Positions 16,480 to 24,463 of a stretch of DNA of 64,000 nt are shown piece after piece (position 1 is the first letter of the stretch; each line of letters begins with the position of its first letter). The notes under the pieces are model-generated. The model was given only the letters and a program-made list of their open reading frames with translations, searched no databases and was not told the origin of the DNA. The position numbers and the translations under genes were made by a program. The DNA is from Phototrophicus methaneseepsis (lineage in GTDB: Bacteria > Chloroflexota > Anaerolineae > Aggregatilineales > Phototrophicaceae): the NCBI RefSeq assembly GCF_015500095.1, contig NZ_CP062983.1, positions 1,922,001-1,986,000 on the forward strand, written 5' to 3'.

Positions 16480-18054
16480 TTATCCTGCGATGAATGTGTC
16501 CGTGTAGACGCGCTCCAAATTATAATAAATATCGAGCGTCCATTCGCCCGCCATATTGATGGGCTGTAACCAGTATACGCCTGCCTGTGTATCGAAGTCA
16601 GCCTCTGTCTGATAAGAATACGGTGTGCCATCTGGCCCCGTAAAGGCCAGCACAATGCGGTTTTCCGCCCCGGAGAGGTTGCGCAGCACAACGGCGATGC
16701 CGAGCTGCTCATCCACCGGGACCACATCATAAGAGTAGATATTTGTCAGGCAGCTTTGGAGCGTAGCAACGCTGCTCGCTGCATACCCTGAAAGGCGGTA
16801 TGGGCTCCAACAGGGATTGATGAGGCTTTCGCTCTGATAACGGACCAGGCTGACGTTGGCTGTTGGCGTCACAGGTGGGATGGCTGGTTCTTCTGTGCCC
16901 AGTAGCATTTCCACCAATTGGGGTGAAAGATCTCGCAGATAGGTATTTAACACGCCGAAGTAGTCCCCCGGTCGCTGGACGTCAAAGGCTGTCAGGTCTG
17001 GCTGCTGGGTGAAGATTAAGAACATGGCATTGGGTAAAAATCCACCGACTTCATCAAAGACCACATTAACCTCTGCCGTCAGGCCTGTATCGAAGCCATT
17101 TTTTGCCCCTATCAGGAGCGTGCCAGGGAAGGCCTGAGAAGAATGTTCACGCTGGTTTTTAAGCATGGTATTGAACATCAGGCTGGCGACGAGCGATTCG
17201 GTGCCGCTCATGCTGGCGCGGTCATCCCGCAGCTTGATGATATATTCTGCGATGGCGCGAGGTGTGGCGGTGTTGGTTGTTGCCGTGGCAATATACTGTG
17301 CATTGGCTGCGATGAGTTGTTCGCGGTTATAGCTGGGCACTTCTGAGAAGTAATCAGGCACCAGCCCATCCGTCCAGCGCCGCCGCCAATACCGGGACGA
17401 GATGCCGCGCGGTACCGTTGCCCAGCGTGGGTCGAGATAGCTGAGTTTGATACGGTCTACATCGGCATAGGGTAGCACCGGGCCTATCCCCTCAATGCCG
17501 AGGGAATCAATGTATTCCTGCACGCGGCTTGGCCCAAGTGCATCGACCATCATCCAGGTCGCGGCATTATCGCTGCAATAGATCATCAGCTCGACAAGCT
17601 CGCGCGTGGTAAAGCTGCGACCTAAGTCTTCTTGTTGGAGGCAGGCTGTGCTGCCGCCCATCCAATAATCTTCACTGAAGGTCATCTGTGAAGATGCGGA
17701 AATACGCCCTTCTAGCATCCATTCGTAATAAGCGCCCGCGATGAATAGCTTCGGCACGCTGGCAATCTGGAAGGTGTGATCCAGGTTTTCCGTACAGCCT
17801 GTGCCCGTGTCAAAGTTTATGACAACTGCGCCGACGACCATATTGGCATCTTCTGAAGCGCCGAAGCCGCAATCTGGCAAAGTGGCTAGTTCGACTTCTG
17901 GCGGTGTCTCCTGTGCGCTGATGTTAAAGGCGTCCGCCATAAAGAGCACCATAAAGAAGAGCACCACAAGAGGAATGAACCAGCGGTAACAGTCGGCGGG
18001 TATGGGGATGAGGGTCGTTATTCTAATTTGCGATTTGGATAGCGGCTTGTACAC
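16480..18054 (-). CDS. Exported class A beta-lactamase-type serine hydrolase
   Basis: A 524-residue protein with one N-terminal membrane anchor (about residues 24-42) and a penicillin-recognising hydrolase domain. The three active-site motifs are visible: Ser99-Val-Pro-Lys102, Ser161-Asp-Asn163, and Lys318-Asn-Gly320 in place of the usual Lys-Thr/Ser-Gly. After about residue 400 a beta-rich C-terminal domain follows that is not part of class A beta-lactamases. The length and extra domain make a cell-wall or peptide hydrolase role as likely as drug resistance. The GTG start at 18054 lacks an obvious ribosome site but is needed to keep the membrane anchor. Endonuclease V follows six bases later. 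Confidence 0.83.
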   Translation of the reverse strand: MYKPLSKSQIRITTLIPIPADCYRWFIPLVVLFFMVLFMADAFNISAQETPPEVELATLPDCGFGASEDANMVVGAVVINFDTGTGCTENLDHTFQIASVPKLFIAGAYYEWMLEGRISASSQMTFSEDYWMGGSTACLQQEDLGRSFTTRELVELMIYCSDNAATWMMVDALGPSRVQEYIDSLGIEGIGPVLPYADVDRIKLSYLDPRWATVPRGISSRYWRRRWTDGLVPDYFSEVPSYNREQLIAANAQYIATATTNTATPRAIAEYIIKLRDDRASMSGTESLVASLMFNTMLKNQREHSSQAFPGTLLIGAKNGFDTGLTAEVNVVFDEVGGFLPNAMFLIFTQQPDLTAFDVQRPGDYFGVLNTYLRDLSPQLVEMLLGTEEPAIPPVTPTANVSLVRYQSESLINPCWSPYRLSGYAASSVATLQSCLTNIYSYDVVPVDEQLGIAVVLRNLSGAENRIVLAFTGPDGTPYSYQTEADFDTQAGVYWLQPINMAGEWTLDIYYNLERVYTDTFIAG

Positions 18055-18256
18055 GTCGCGGGCCTATTTCCTTGCTCGACGGACACATAAAATTAGATTG
18101 TAGCGTGCAAAGCGGGGCACACACAATCGTTGTTTGCCAGAGCATGTCTTGGCGTATGCTGATCGTCAGGATGAAGAAGCAATTGATAACGTTAAGATCC
18201 TGTAACAATTCATCCTCACTAGGACTTATTACATCATAATTGCGATATACTGGTTT

Positions 18257-18296
18257 GAGTATGCATACGCAATACTCATAGTGCGCAATACCCATA
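18257..18296 (+). promoter_or_regulatory. Inverted and direct repeats upstream of 18335 gene
   Basis: GAGTAT (18257-18262) and ATACTC (18272-18277) form an inverted repeat around GTATGCATAC. CGCAATACTCATA (18268-18280) recurs as CGCAATACCCATA (18284-18296), 16 bases on. The cluster lies 40-80 bases before the next start codon, a fitting place for an operator. Confidence 0.45.
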
Positions 18297-18334
18297 ATCT
18301 GTAAGCTCAATTTAATCGTAATGGAAGTAAGAAA

Positions 18335-19015
18335 ATGACGAAGCGCCCTTTAGAGGAAAACCTGCGCCCTGATTGTTCGAATTGTGATTTTTTTAAACAT
18401 GGTGATCATTTTACAGAGCGGCGCTGCGCCAAATATGATTTTGTGATGCCACGCGTGGATTGGCAGATATTGTGTAATGATTGGCAGCACGAAGGCCAGA
18501 ACGTTAACTTCAGCTTTGAAGAGGACGAGACGCTCTATTATTACTCTGCGGGTTCTGGCGAGATTATCTATGCGCCTATTAGCCCGCTGCAAGAGCTGCA
18601 AAGCCTGTTAATCAGCGTGAGTGTGCGCCGAGATGAAGAATATGGCTGGATTATCTTCCCAAGGCAGTACCGTCATTATTTCCCTGAGCCAGATACGCGT
18701 GTGGTCGTCGTTGTTGGGGATCGCAAATGTGCGTTCCAGGTTACCAATGCCGAGCGGCGCCTGGCAGCGGAGATGATCCCTAGTGGGGGCGGTAAGTGGG
18801 AGACGCACTATCATACGCAATCCGTCTTTATGCTCTATAGTTTAGAATCGCCGGATTTGCTGTATGACTGGCTGGATAGCTTCATGAATCTGGAGCGTAT
18901 GATTGATGCCAGTATTGCGCCGAGCGTATTTGCCTTTATGGAGGTGCGCAATCGCAACCGAGAATATATCCTCCATGCGGATTTGCTCACCTATAACAAC
19001 TACTTGCGTGAGTGA
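18335..19015 (+). CDS. Conserved-looking protein of unknown function with N-terminal Cys motif
   Basis: A 226-residue soluble protein I do not recognise. The N-terminus carries CSNCDFFKHG, then two further Cys (RRCAKYDF and ILCNDWQ), a four-Cys pattern in the first 50 residues that could bind a metal or Fe-S cluster. The rest is a mixed alpha/beta domain with aromatic-rich segments (GWIIFPRQYRHYFPE, VFMLYSLESPDLLYDWLDSF). GGAAG seven bases upstream supports the ATG. The upstream repeats suggest regulated expression. A bidirectional terminator separates it from lexA, which runs towards it. Confidence 0.7.
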   Translation: MTKRPLEENLRPDCSNCDFFKHGDHFTERRCAKYDFVMPRVDWQILCNDWQHEGQNVNFSFEEDETLYYYSAGSGEIIYAPISPLQELQSLLISVSVRRDEEYGWIIFPRQYRHYFPEPDTRVVVVVGDRKCAFQVTNAERRLAAEMIPSGGGKWETHYHTQSVFMLYSLESPDLLYDWLDSFMNLERMIDASIAPSVFAFMEVRNRNREYILHADLLTYNNYLRE

Positions 19016-19058
19016 TACGCTTACAACCAGATGTTAGCAAGGGCCTATTGCCTTAAAC

Positions 19059-19092
19059 AAAAGAGACGCTCAACTTATTGAGCGTCTCTTTT
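19059..19092. terminator. Bidirectional terminator between 18335 gene and lexA
   Basis: AAAAGAGACGCTCAA pairs perfectly with TTGAGCGTCTCTTTT around a four-base loop; A and T runs on the two sides allow use from both strands. Confidence 0.9.
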
Positions 19093-19138
19093 GTTACTTT
19101 GAGTATGTATCAGGCGTGGGGCCGCTAATGGCAAACCC

Positions 19139-19819
19139 TTAGTGCAGGCGGCGAATAACCGAGAGCACTTTACCGCGCACTTCACAATTGGTGGCATCGA
19201 CGTAAATCGGGGCCATGGTGGGGTGTGCAGGCTGTAGACGAACCCGGCTACCTTCTTTGTAGAAGTACTTGAGGGTCGTTTCGCTGTCGTTTGGCAGCCA
19301 CACTGCGACCATATCACCGTTATTCGCGGTTTGTTGCTGGCGCAGAATGACGACATCCCCTTCAGCGATCATCGCATCAATCATGGAGTCACCACGTACG
19401 GTCAGGGCGAAGACTTCCGTCGGATCGTTGTTCCCCAGCATCGAAGCCGGGATGTCGATCATGTCGTCGTCATCGTAATACTGGCCTGCATCGTCCGGTA
19501 ACTGGATGGGTTGCCCTGCGGCAATATGACCGACCAGCGGCACTTGGGAGATATTCGTAGCTGTAACGACCTTCTTCTTACGGTTGCCCGGTACGGCTGT
19601 CACAAGACGCAGCCCGCGCGACACTTTATCGGTACGTTCCAGATACCCGGCCTCGACCAGTTTGTTCAGGTTGTAGTTGACGACGGAGGTCGAGTTGATA
19701 TCGGTATTTTCGCCAATTTCGCGGATGGTCGGCGGGTAGCCTTCTTCATCCATGAAGTTTTGCATGAAGCGTAAAATCTTCTGCTGGCGTTCGGAAAGTT
19801 TGGAGAATTCTTTCTTCAT
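19139..19819 (-). CDS. lexA: LexA repressor
   Basis: SOS-response repressor of 226 residues. The N-terminal winged helix (about 1-70) includes LSERQQKILRFMQNF and GYPPTIREIG as in other LexA proteins. The self-cleavage bond is Ala101-Gly102 in HIAAGQP; the catalytic dyad is Ser145 (VRGDSM) and Lys184 (TTLKYF). DNA damage with RecA filaments should trigger self-cleavage. A GAAC-N4-GTTC operator lies 108 bases upstream of the start, so autoregulation is likely. A Lys/Arg-rich linker (RKKKVV) joins the domains. Confidence 0.97.
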   Translation of the reverse strand: MKKEFSKLSERQQKILRFMQNFMDEEGYPPTIREIGENTDINSTSVVNYNLNKLVEAGYLERTDKVSRGLRLVTAVPGNRKKKVVTATNISQVPLVGHIAAGQPIQLPDDAGQYYDDDDMIDIPASMLGNNDPTEVFALTVRGDSMIDAMIAEGDVVILRQQQTANNGDMVAVWLPNDSETTLKYFYKEGSRVRLQPAHPTMAPIYVDATNCEVRGKVLSVIRRLH

Positions 19820-19926
19820 GAGATTGCTCTTTCGAGTGTGTTTACATCATCACCCGATTGTGATTCTTGTCCTCGTACGTGCTGATTATCGGGCCATAAC
19901 TACGAAATTTTGTTCTGAGTATAACG

Positions 19927-19938
19927 GAACGTTAGTTC
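19927..19938. promoter_or_regulatory. LexA operator (SOS box)
   Basis: GAACGTTAGTTC, with perfect GAAC/GTTC half sites and a flanking C and G, fits the GAAC-N4-GTTC boxes of Gram-positive and related LexA proteins. It lies in the intergenic region upstream of lexA, 108 bases from its start codon. Confidence 0.75.
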
Positions 19939-20023
19939 GTATGTCAAATGTTCTATAGAAATTCGTTGAAATTGGGTTTATTTTGCCCAAATTCGGCGGT
20001 TTATGACCCGAAAACAGGCTTTA

Positions 20024-20821
20024 TCAGGCGTTTTGCCATGCTGCTAGCAATTCACCCAGATCGTTAAAAATAGCATCCGGCGTGATGCCGAGCGTCTCCA
20101 TATGCTGGGTTGTATGCACACCCGTGAGCACAAATGCTGATTTTAACCCGGCAGCATGAGCCCCGGAAATATCCGTATTGAGGCGGTCTCCCAGCATGAG
20201 CGTTGCTTGTGGGGTCGCGTTCATAGCGCGCAGGGCAGCCTCGAACATGGCGACTTCTGGTTTACCAATGACGGTTGGCTTGACATCTGTCGCCGCTTCG
20301 ATCATCGCCAGGATGCTGCCCGCACCAGGCGCAAGGCCCGTCGCTGTTGGGAACGTCAGATCGCCATTGGTGCCGATGAAAGCCGCCCCACCGCGAATGA
20401 GGGTCGTCGCGGCGACGGCAATATCATATGTGAAGTTAAAGTCGATGCCGGAGACGACAGCCTGCACATCATGATCTGCTACGACGAACCCGGCTTCTGT
20501 GAGTACCTGCTTGAGGCCCTCATTCCCCGTGACGTACAGGCGCGTGCCCTGTTCGTACTGAGTATGCAGGTAGCTGGCGGTCGCTGTGCCACTGGTGACG
20601 ATCTGCCAGGGTTCGACCTTCGGAAAGCCGAGGTCCAGCAGCCGCTTGGCATAATATTCTGGGTGCCTGCCGCTGTTATTGGTGGCGAGCACAAAGGGAA
20701 TGCCACGCTCAGCCAGATAGGTAAAAAATTCAATGGCATGGGGCATGGTCTCGGTGCCACGCCACAACACGCCGTCCATATCGCTGACGACTGCTTGTAT
20801 ATTGGATAGATCGAGGGCCAT
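20024..20821 (-). CDS. HAD-superfamily hydrolase, class IIA (NagD-like)
   Basis: A 265-residue phosphatase. Motif I is VVSDMDGVLW, with the nucleophile Asp and an acid/base Asp two residues later; motif II is ATNNSG; the cap region is type IIA (GTNGDLTFP); motif III is the Lys of VIGKPE; motif IV is MLGDRLNTDISGA. NagD-like enzymes hydrolyse nucleotide or sugar phosphates; the exact substrate is unknown. The ATG at 20821 has GGAG five bases upstream and begins at the family's normal place; a longer frame to 20875 would add 18 unrelated residues. It is upstream of lexA on the same strand but separated by 200 bases with the LexA operator. Confidence 0.92.
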   Translation of the reverse strand: MALDLSNIQAVVSDMDGVLWRGTETMPHAIEFFTYLAERGIPFVLATNNSGRHPEYYAKRLLDLGFPKVEPWQIVTSGTATASYLHTQYEQGTRLYVTGNEGLKQVLTEAGFVVADHDVQAVVSGIDFNFTYDIAVAATTLIRGGAAFIGTNGDLTFPTATGLAPGAGSILAMIEAATDVKPTVIGKPEVAMFEAALRAMNATPQATLMLGDRLNTDISGAHAAGLKSAFVLTGVHTTQHMETLGITPDAIFNDLGELLAAWQNA

Positions 20822-20952
20822 GCTAGCTCCGGTCGAGAGATCGTGATGATAAAAGTCGATTATAAAAACACTCACGACTTTACTGCAAAGGTGATTTCTT
20901 CTCCATAGGGAGCTGATATGTGGCGTGGTTTGTACTGATTTTTTGTTTTGGC

Positions 20953-21072
20953 TTATAAAAAGGCGCTGATGCCTTCTTTTGCTTGTGGCACTTCTGACAG
21001 AATGAGGGTGCGGATTTGTTGCAGCGTATCCTGGAATAGAGGGGCTTGTTGGGTGATGTAATCATCCACTGT
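20953..21072 (-). pseudogene. Remnant of a DUF1801 (YdhG-like) protein
   Basis: A minus-strand frame of 39 codons reads TVDDYITQQAPLFQDTLQQI and continues RTLILSEVPQAKEGISAF before a TAA. This matches the N-terminal segment of DUF1801 proteins (TVDEYIA, LxxIRxLI, PxAEExIS), which normally continue for another 80-100 residues with an xMPxF/Y motif. No start codon with a ribosome site precedes it, and no continuation is seen in the other frames before the next gene. It is best read as a decayed fragment. No other gene explains this 330-base gap. Confidence 0.55.
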
Positions 21073-21094
21073 AGGAGATGGGCTCTTATCAAGC

Positions 21095-21121
21095 AGAGGC
21101 AGATACTGGTGATCTGCCTCT
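21095..21121 (-). terminator. Hairpin after the VOC gene
   Basis: AGAGGCAGAT pairs perfectly with ATCTGCCTCT around a seven-base loop, 30 bases past the stop codon. The U-tract is poor (TTGATAAG after GC), so efficiency is uncertain. Confidence 0.55.
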
Positions 21122-21150
21122 TGCTAAAGTGGACTTGATGAGTGCGGACT

Positions 21151-21564
21151 TTACCAGTTAACGATGCATGTTTCGCCTGTGAATTGGAAGCTGCCCTCTG
21201 TATATTGCATCAGTTCAATGCGGACGCCGCTGGGGTCTGTAATCCATGCCTGCCAGGCTTTGTCGGCACCAAATTTCTTATCGGTGACTTCCCATCCGCG
21301 GCTGCGAATCGTCTCGATGACGCTGTCGAGGTCTTCGACTTCCAGGCATAGGTGCTTAAGCAGAGTATTGCCTTCTACGGGTGGCTCGTTCTGGATGAAG
21401 ACTTCAATAAAAGTCGTGTCACCTGCCTCGACATAGAAGCCGAACTTCTCCCCATTCCGGGTAAAATCAAAAGCTTTTTTCATACCGAGGATATCACAGT
21501 AAAAATGTTCACTGGCGGCTAAATCTGTGGCGCCAATGTTGACATGGGCCAAACGCTTAAACAT
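21151..21564 (-). CDS. VOC-family (glyoxalase/bleomycin resistance fold) protein
   Basis: A 137-residue single-domain VOC protein with two beta-alpha-beta-beta-beta units. Likely metal ligands are the His of LAHVNIG, the Glu of TFIEVFI, the His of LLKHLCLEV and the Glu of RIELMQY, the usual His/Glu/His/Glu pattern of glyoxalase I-type sites. The segment DPSGVRIELMQ is typical. Function could be lactoylglutathione lyase-like or isomerase; the substrate is not shown by sequence. GGGAG six bases upstream supports the start. Confidence 0.9.
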   Translation of the reverse strand: MFKRLAHVNIGATDLAASEHFYCDILGMKKAFDFTRNGEKFGFYVEAGDTTFIEVFIQNEPPVEGNTLLKHLCLEVEDLDSVIETIRSRGWEVTDKKFGADKAWQAWITDPSGVRIELMQYTEGSFQFTGETCIVNW

Positions 21565-21871
21565 GGCTTTCTCCCTTTAATAATGATCTCGTAAAAATGG
21601 GCCAAAATCCTTTAAATCATTATAGCTCGATTTATATTTTTAATAGGTCCATGGAGTAGGCTGGTGACAGAAGCACGCTTTCGATACAATGGGGAGCGTT
21701 TGGCATCCACAGCAGCCATGAGGTGGCAGCAACCCTGAGGTTGTAGCAAGCTATACCTGAGAGGGCATCGGCGAGTGTATCGCCTGTTGCGCAGGCTGTG
21801 GGAGAAAGCTATATCACATCTTCTCGCTAAGTCAGCATACATTGAGCGGCAATCCATTTATAGGAGTTTTC
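21565..21871. other. Intergenic region before isocitrate dehydrogenase
   Basis: About 300 bases between divergent genes. The left third is AT-rich and probably holds both promoters. The right part (about 21690-21830) is GC-richer with short self-complementary stretches (for example ATCGGCGAGTGTATCGCC), which may fold in the icd leader. No known riboswitch or reading frame was recognised. Confidence 0.4.
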
Positions 21872-23323
21872 ATGAGTAATGTCCCGATAACAGTGGCCTA
21901 CGGTGATGGTATTGGTCCGGAGATTATGAAAGCCAGCTTGCAAGTTTTGCAAGAAGCGGGCGCACGTCTCGATATTGAGACGATTGAAATCGGTGAGCAG
22001 GTTTACCTGCGTGGGCACAAGGCCGGCATTACCGACCAAGCGTGGGATTCGCTGAAGCGGACCAAGGTTTTTTACAAAGCCCCAATTACAACGCCACAGG
22101 GCGGCGGTTATAAGAGCTTGAATGTGACGATCCGCACAGCTTTCGGCCTATTTGCCAATGTGCGTCCGTGCGCTTCTTATTACCCGGCGATTGATACCAA
22201 GCACCCGTTGATGGATGTCGTCATCATCCGTGAAAATGAAGAAGACCTTTACGCGGGTATTGAACATCGCCAGACGCGCGAGGTTTACCAGACGCTCAAG
22301 CTGATTTCTCGCCCTGGATCGGAAAAAATCGTCCGTTATGCCTTTGAATTTGCCCGTAAAAATGGGCGGCGTAAAGTGACGTGCTTTACTAAAGACAACA
22401 TCATGAAGATGACCGATGGCACATTCCATAAGGTTTTCAACGAGATTGCCAATGATTACCCTGAGATCAAATCCGAACATTGGATTATTGACATCGGTAC
22501 GGCTAAATTAGCGGACCAGCCAGAACAGTTCGATGTGGTCGTGGTGCCCAACCTGTATGGTGACATTCTCTCTGATGTGGCTGTACAGCTTACGGGGTCG
22601 GTTGGCCTGGGTGTTTCCAGCAATATTGGTGAAGAAATGGCTATGTTCGAAGCGATCCATGGCAGCGCGCCGGATATTGCCGGACGCGGCATTGCCAATC
22701 CCTCTGGATTGCTGCTTGCTGCTGTGCCAATGCTCATCCATATCGGGCAGGGCGATGTGGCTGAAACGCTGCATAATGCGTGGCTTCGTACCATTGAAGA
22801 CGGTATTCATACTAGTGATATTTACCGCGAAGGACGCAGCACCCAGCGCGTGAATACCAATGAATTTGCACAGGCTGTGATCGCACGCCTGGGCCGCGAG
22901 CCGGAAATTTTGCGCCCGGTGCGGTATGGCACAGAAAGCCCAATGGATGCTCATATGGCGACGACAACAGTCACAGCTCAGAAGGCGCTGATTGGCGTGG
23001 ATGTCTTCCTGGATTGGGATGAAAATGACCGCGATCCGAAGGTGCTGGGTAAGATGCTGCAAGAGAAGCTCGATAGCCCTGACCTGAAACTGACGATGAT
23101 TACGAATCGTGGGCAGAATGTTTACCCAACTGAGACACTCGACGCATTTTTTGTCGATCACTGGCGCTGTCGTTTCATGAATCCGACAGAAGCCCAGGTC
23201 ACACATCAGCAAATTGTAGACCTGTTACAACGGGCTGCTGATCTTGGGTTGGATTTCATCAAGACGGAGCACCTGTATACCTTCGATGGTGAACCTGCTT
23301 TCTCGACGGGGGCAGGCGAGTAA
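21872..23323 (+). CDS. icd: Isocitrate dehydrogenase (long NADP-type with C-terminal extension)
   Basis: Citric-acid-cycle enzyme of 483 residues. YGDGIGPEIM at the N-terminus, the substrate loop TPQGGGYKSLNVTIR, RENEEDLYAGIEH with the catalytic region, the Mg-binding LYGDILSD, and EAIHGSAPDIAGRGIANPSG are diagnostic of the isocitrate/isopropylmalate dehydrogenase family. The extra C-terminal domain of about 130 residues is the form found in Thermus- and Rickettsia-type IDH, not E. coli Icd or LeuB. Cofactor (NADP or NAD) is not certain from sequence. The ATG at 21872 follows AGGAG by six bases; an upstream in-frame start at 21842 is less likely. A terminator follows. Confidence 0.93.
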   Translation: MSNVPITVAYGDGIGPEIMKASLQVLQEAGARLDIETIEIGEQVYLRGHKAGITDQAWDSLKRTKVFYKAPITTPQGGGYKSLNVTIRTAFGLFANVRPCASYYPAIDTKHPLMDVVIIRENEEDLYAGIEHRQTREVYQTLKLISRPGSEKIVRYAFEFARKNGRRKVTCFTKDNIMKMTDGTFHKVFNEIANDYPEIKSEHWIIDIGTAKLADQPEQFDVVVVPNLYGDILSDVAVQLTGSVGLGVSSNIGEEMAMFEAIHGSAPDIAGRGIANPSGLLLAAVPMLIHIGQGDVAETLHNAWLRTIEDGIHTSDIYREGRSTQRVNTNEFAQAVIARLGREPEILRPVRYGTESPMDAHMATTTVTAQKALIGVDVFLDWDENDRDPKVLGKMLQEKLDSPDLKLTMITNRGQNVYPTETLDAFFVDHWRCRFMNPTEAQVTHQQIVDLLQRAADLGLDFIKTEHLYTFDGEPAFSTGAGE

Positions 23324-23341
23324 GCAAGATCGAGCGTTGAT

Positions 23342-23374
23342 AGGCATGCCAATAGGGCGTGCCTTTTATTTTTG
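23342..23374 (+). terminator. Intrinsic terminator after icd
   Basis: AGGCATGCC (23342-23350) pairs with GGCGTGCCT (23356-23364), then TTTATTTTT. Confidence 0.85.
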
Positions 23375-23424
23375 ACAAGCATGCTGTGCATCAGCACATG
23401 TGCATCAGCACTTAGGGAGCCGAT

Positions 23425-24297
23425 ATGCACCTCAATACATTTTCCATTGTGGCATACGACCCGGACGAAAAAGCCTGGGGTGTCGCTGTTGCCAGTAAGT
23501 TTTTAGCTGCGGGGGCTGTGGTGAACTGGGCTCAGGCGAATGCCGGGGCTGTTGCTACCCAGAGCTATGCTAAAGTCAGCTTTGGGGCGGATGGGCTCAA
23601 GATGATGGCGGACGGCATGAGCGCGACGGAGACATTAACCGCGCTGCTCGCTGATGACCCGGGCCGTGAGCAGCGCCAGGTCGGCCTTGTCGACCGTGAA
23701 GGCCATGTCGCAGCTCATACGGGCAAAAATTGCCATGAGTGGGCAGGCCATCGTATTGGCGAAGGCTTTACTGTGCAGGGCAATATCCTCACGGGCAGCG
23801 ACGTACTGGAATCCATGAGTGATGCGTATACCGCTGCAAAAGGGGAATTGGCAGATCGCCTGGTGGCGGCTCTGTTGGCTGGTTCCGCTGCAGGGGGTGA
23901 TAAGCGCGGTAAACAGGCTGCGGCGGTATTGGTCGTCTGCGAGAATGGCGGCTATGGTGGCGATAATGACCGTTATATTGATTTGCGCGTCGATGATGAC
24001 GAAACGCCCATCCGCAAATTACGCCAATTGCTGGATTCTCATCATCTCTTTTTTGGCATCCCCAAAAAAGAAGATCGCATGCGAATTGATACCGAAATCG
24101 CTAGCGAGTTGCAGCGCATCATGATGAAGCAGGGCTATTGGAGCGGCGAAGTCGATGGCTCCTGGGATGCGATTTCTCAGCAAGCGTTCTGGACGCTCAT
24201 TGGCAATGAAAACCTGGAAGAACGCTGGAATATGGATAAAGACCCGTCCCATATTGATCGTGTGGCGCTGGAATATTTGCGCAGACGCTTTGGTTAA
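23425..24297 (+). CDS. DUF1028 (Ntn-hydrolase-like) protein with C-terminal extension
   Basis: The first 210 residues match DUF1028: NTFSIVAYDPDEKAWGVAVA, AVATQSYAKVSFG, AHTGKNCHEWAGH, GNILTG and the final YIDLRVDD. The fold belongs to the Ntn-hydrolase superfamily, in which a Thr, Ser or Cys near the N-terminus is the nucleophile; here Thr5 or Ser7 are candidates, but no activity is proven for the family. The last 70 residues form a helical domain (MMKQGYWSGEVDGSWD) like the peptidoglycan-binding-type tail known in this family. A terminator follows within ten bases. Confidence 0.88.
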   Translation: MHLNTFSIVAYDPDEKAWGVAVASKFLAAGAVVNWAQANAGAVATQSYAKVSFGADGLKMMADGMSATETLTALLADDPGREQRQVGLVDREGHVAAHTGKNCHEWAGHRIGEGFTVQGNILTGSDVLESMSDAYTAAKGELADRLVAALLAGSAAGGDKRGKQAAAVLVVCENGGYGGDNDRYIDLRVDDDETPIRKLRQLLDSHHLFFGIPKKEDRMRIDTEIASELQRIMMKQGYWSGEVDGSWDAISQQAFWTLIGNENLEERWNMDKDPSHIDRVALEYLRRRFG

Positions 24298-24305
24298 AAT
24301 TTCTG

Positions 24306-24326
24306 AGGGCCTTTAGAGGCCCTTTT
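24306..24326 (+). terminator. Intrinsic terminator after the DUF1028 gene
   Basis: AGGGCC (24306-24311) pairs with GGCCCT (24318-24323), followed by TTTT. Confidence 0.75.
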
Positions 24327-24463
24327 CGTTATGAAGAACCGCCCAAATGCCAGATGGGCCCAATATACGCTTGACCTGCTAACAGGCCGTCTTGGCTTTT
24401 ATGCACGCATGTCTGGTTGTATACTCAGTACATATCGCTCATAAAGGTGAAGTTATCCTTGCT

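Noticed and set aside
20156-20809. Plus-strand frame of 217 codons opposite the HAD hydrolase
   Set aside because: The minus-strand frame has all four HAD motifs; this one has none.
22508-23212. Minus-strand frame of 234 codons opposite icd
   Set aside because: Shadow of the isocitrate dehydrogenase gene.
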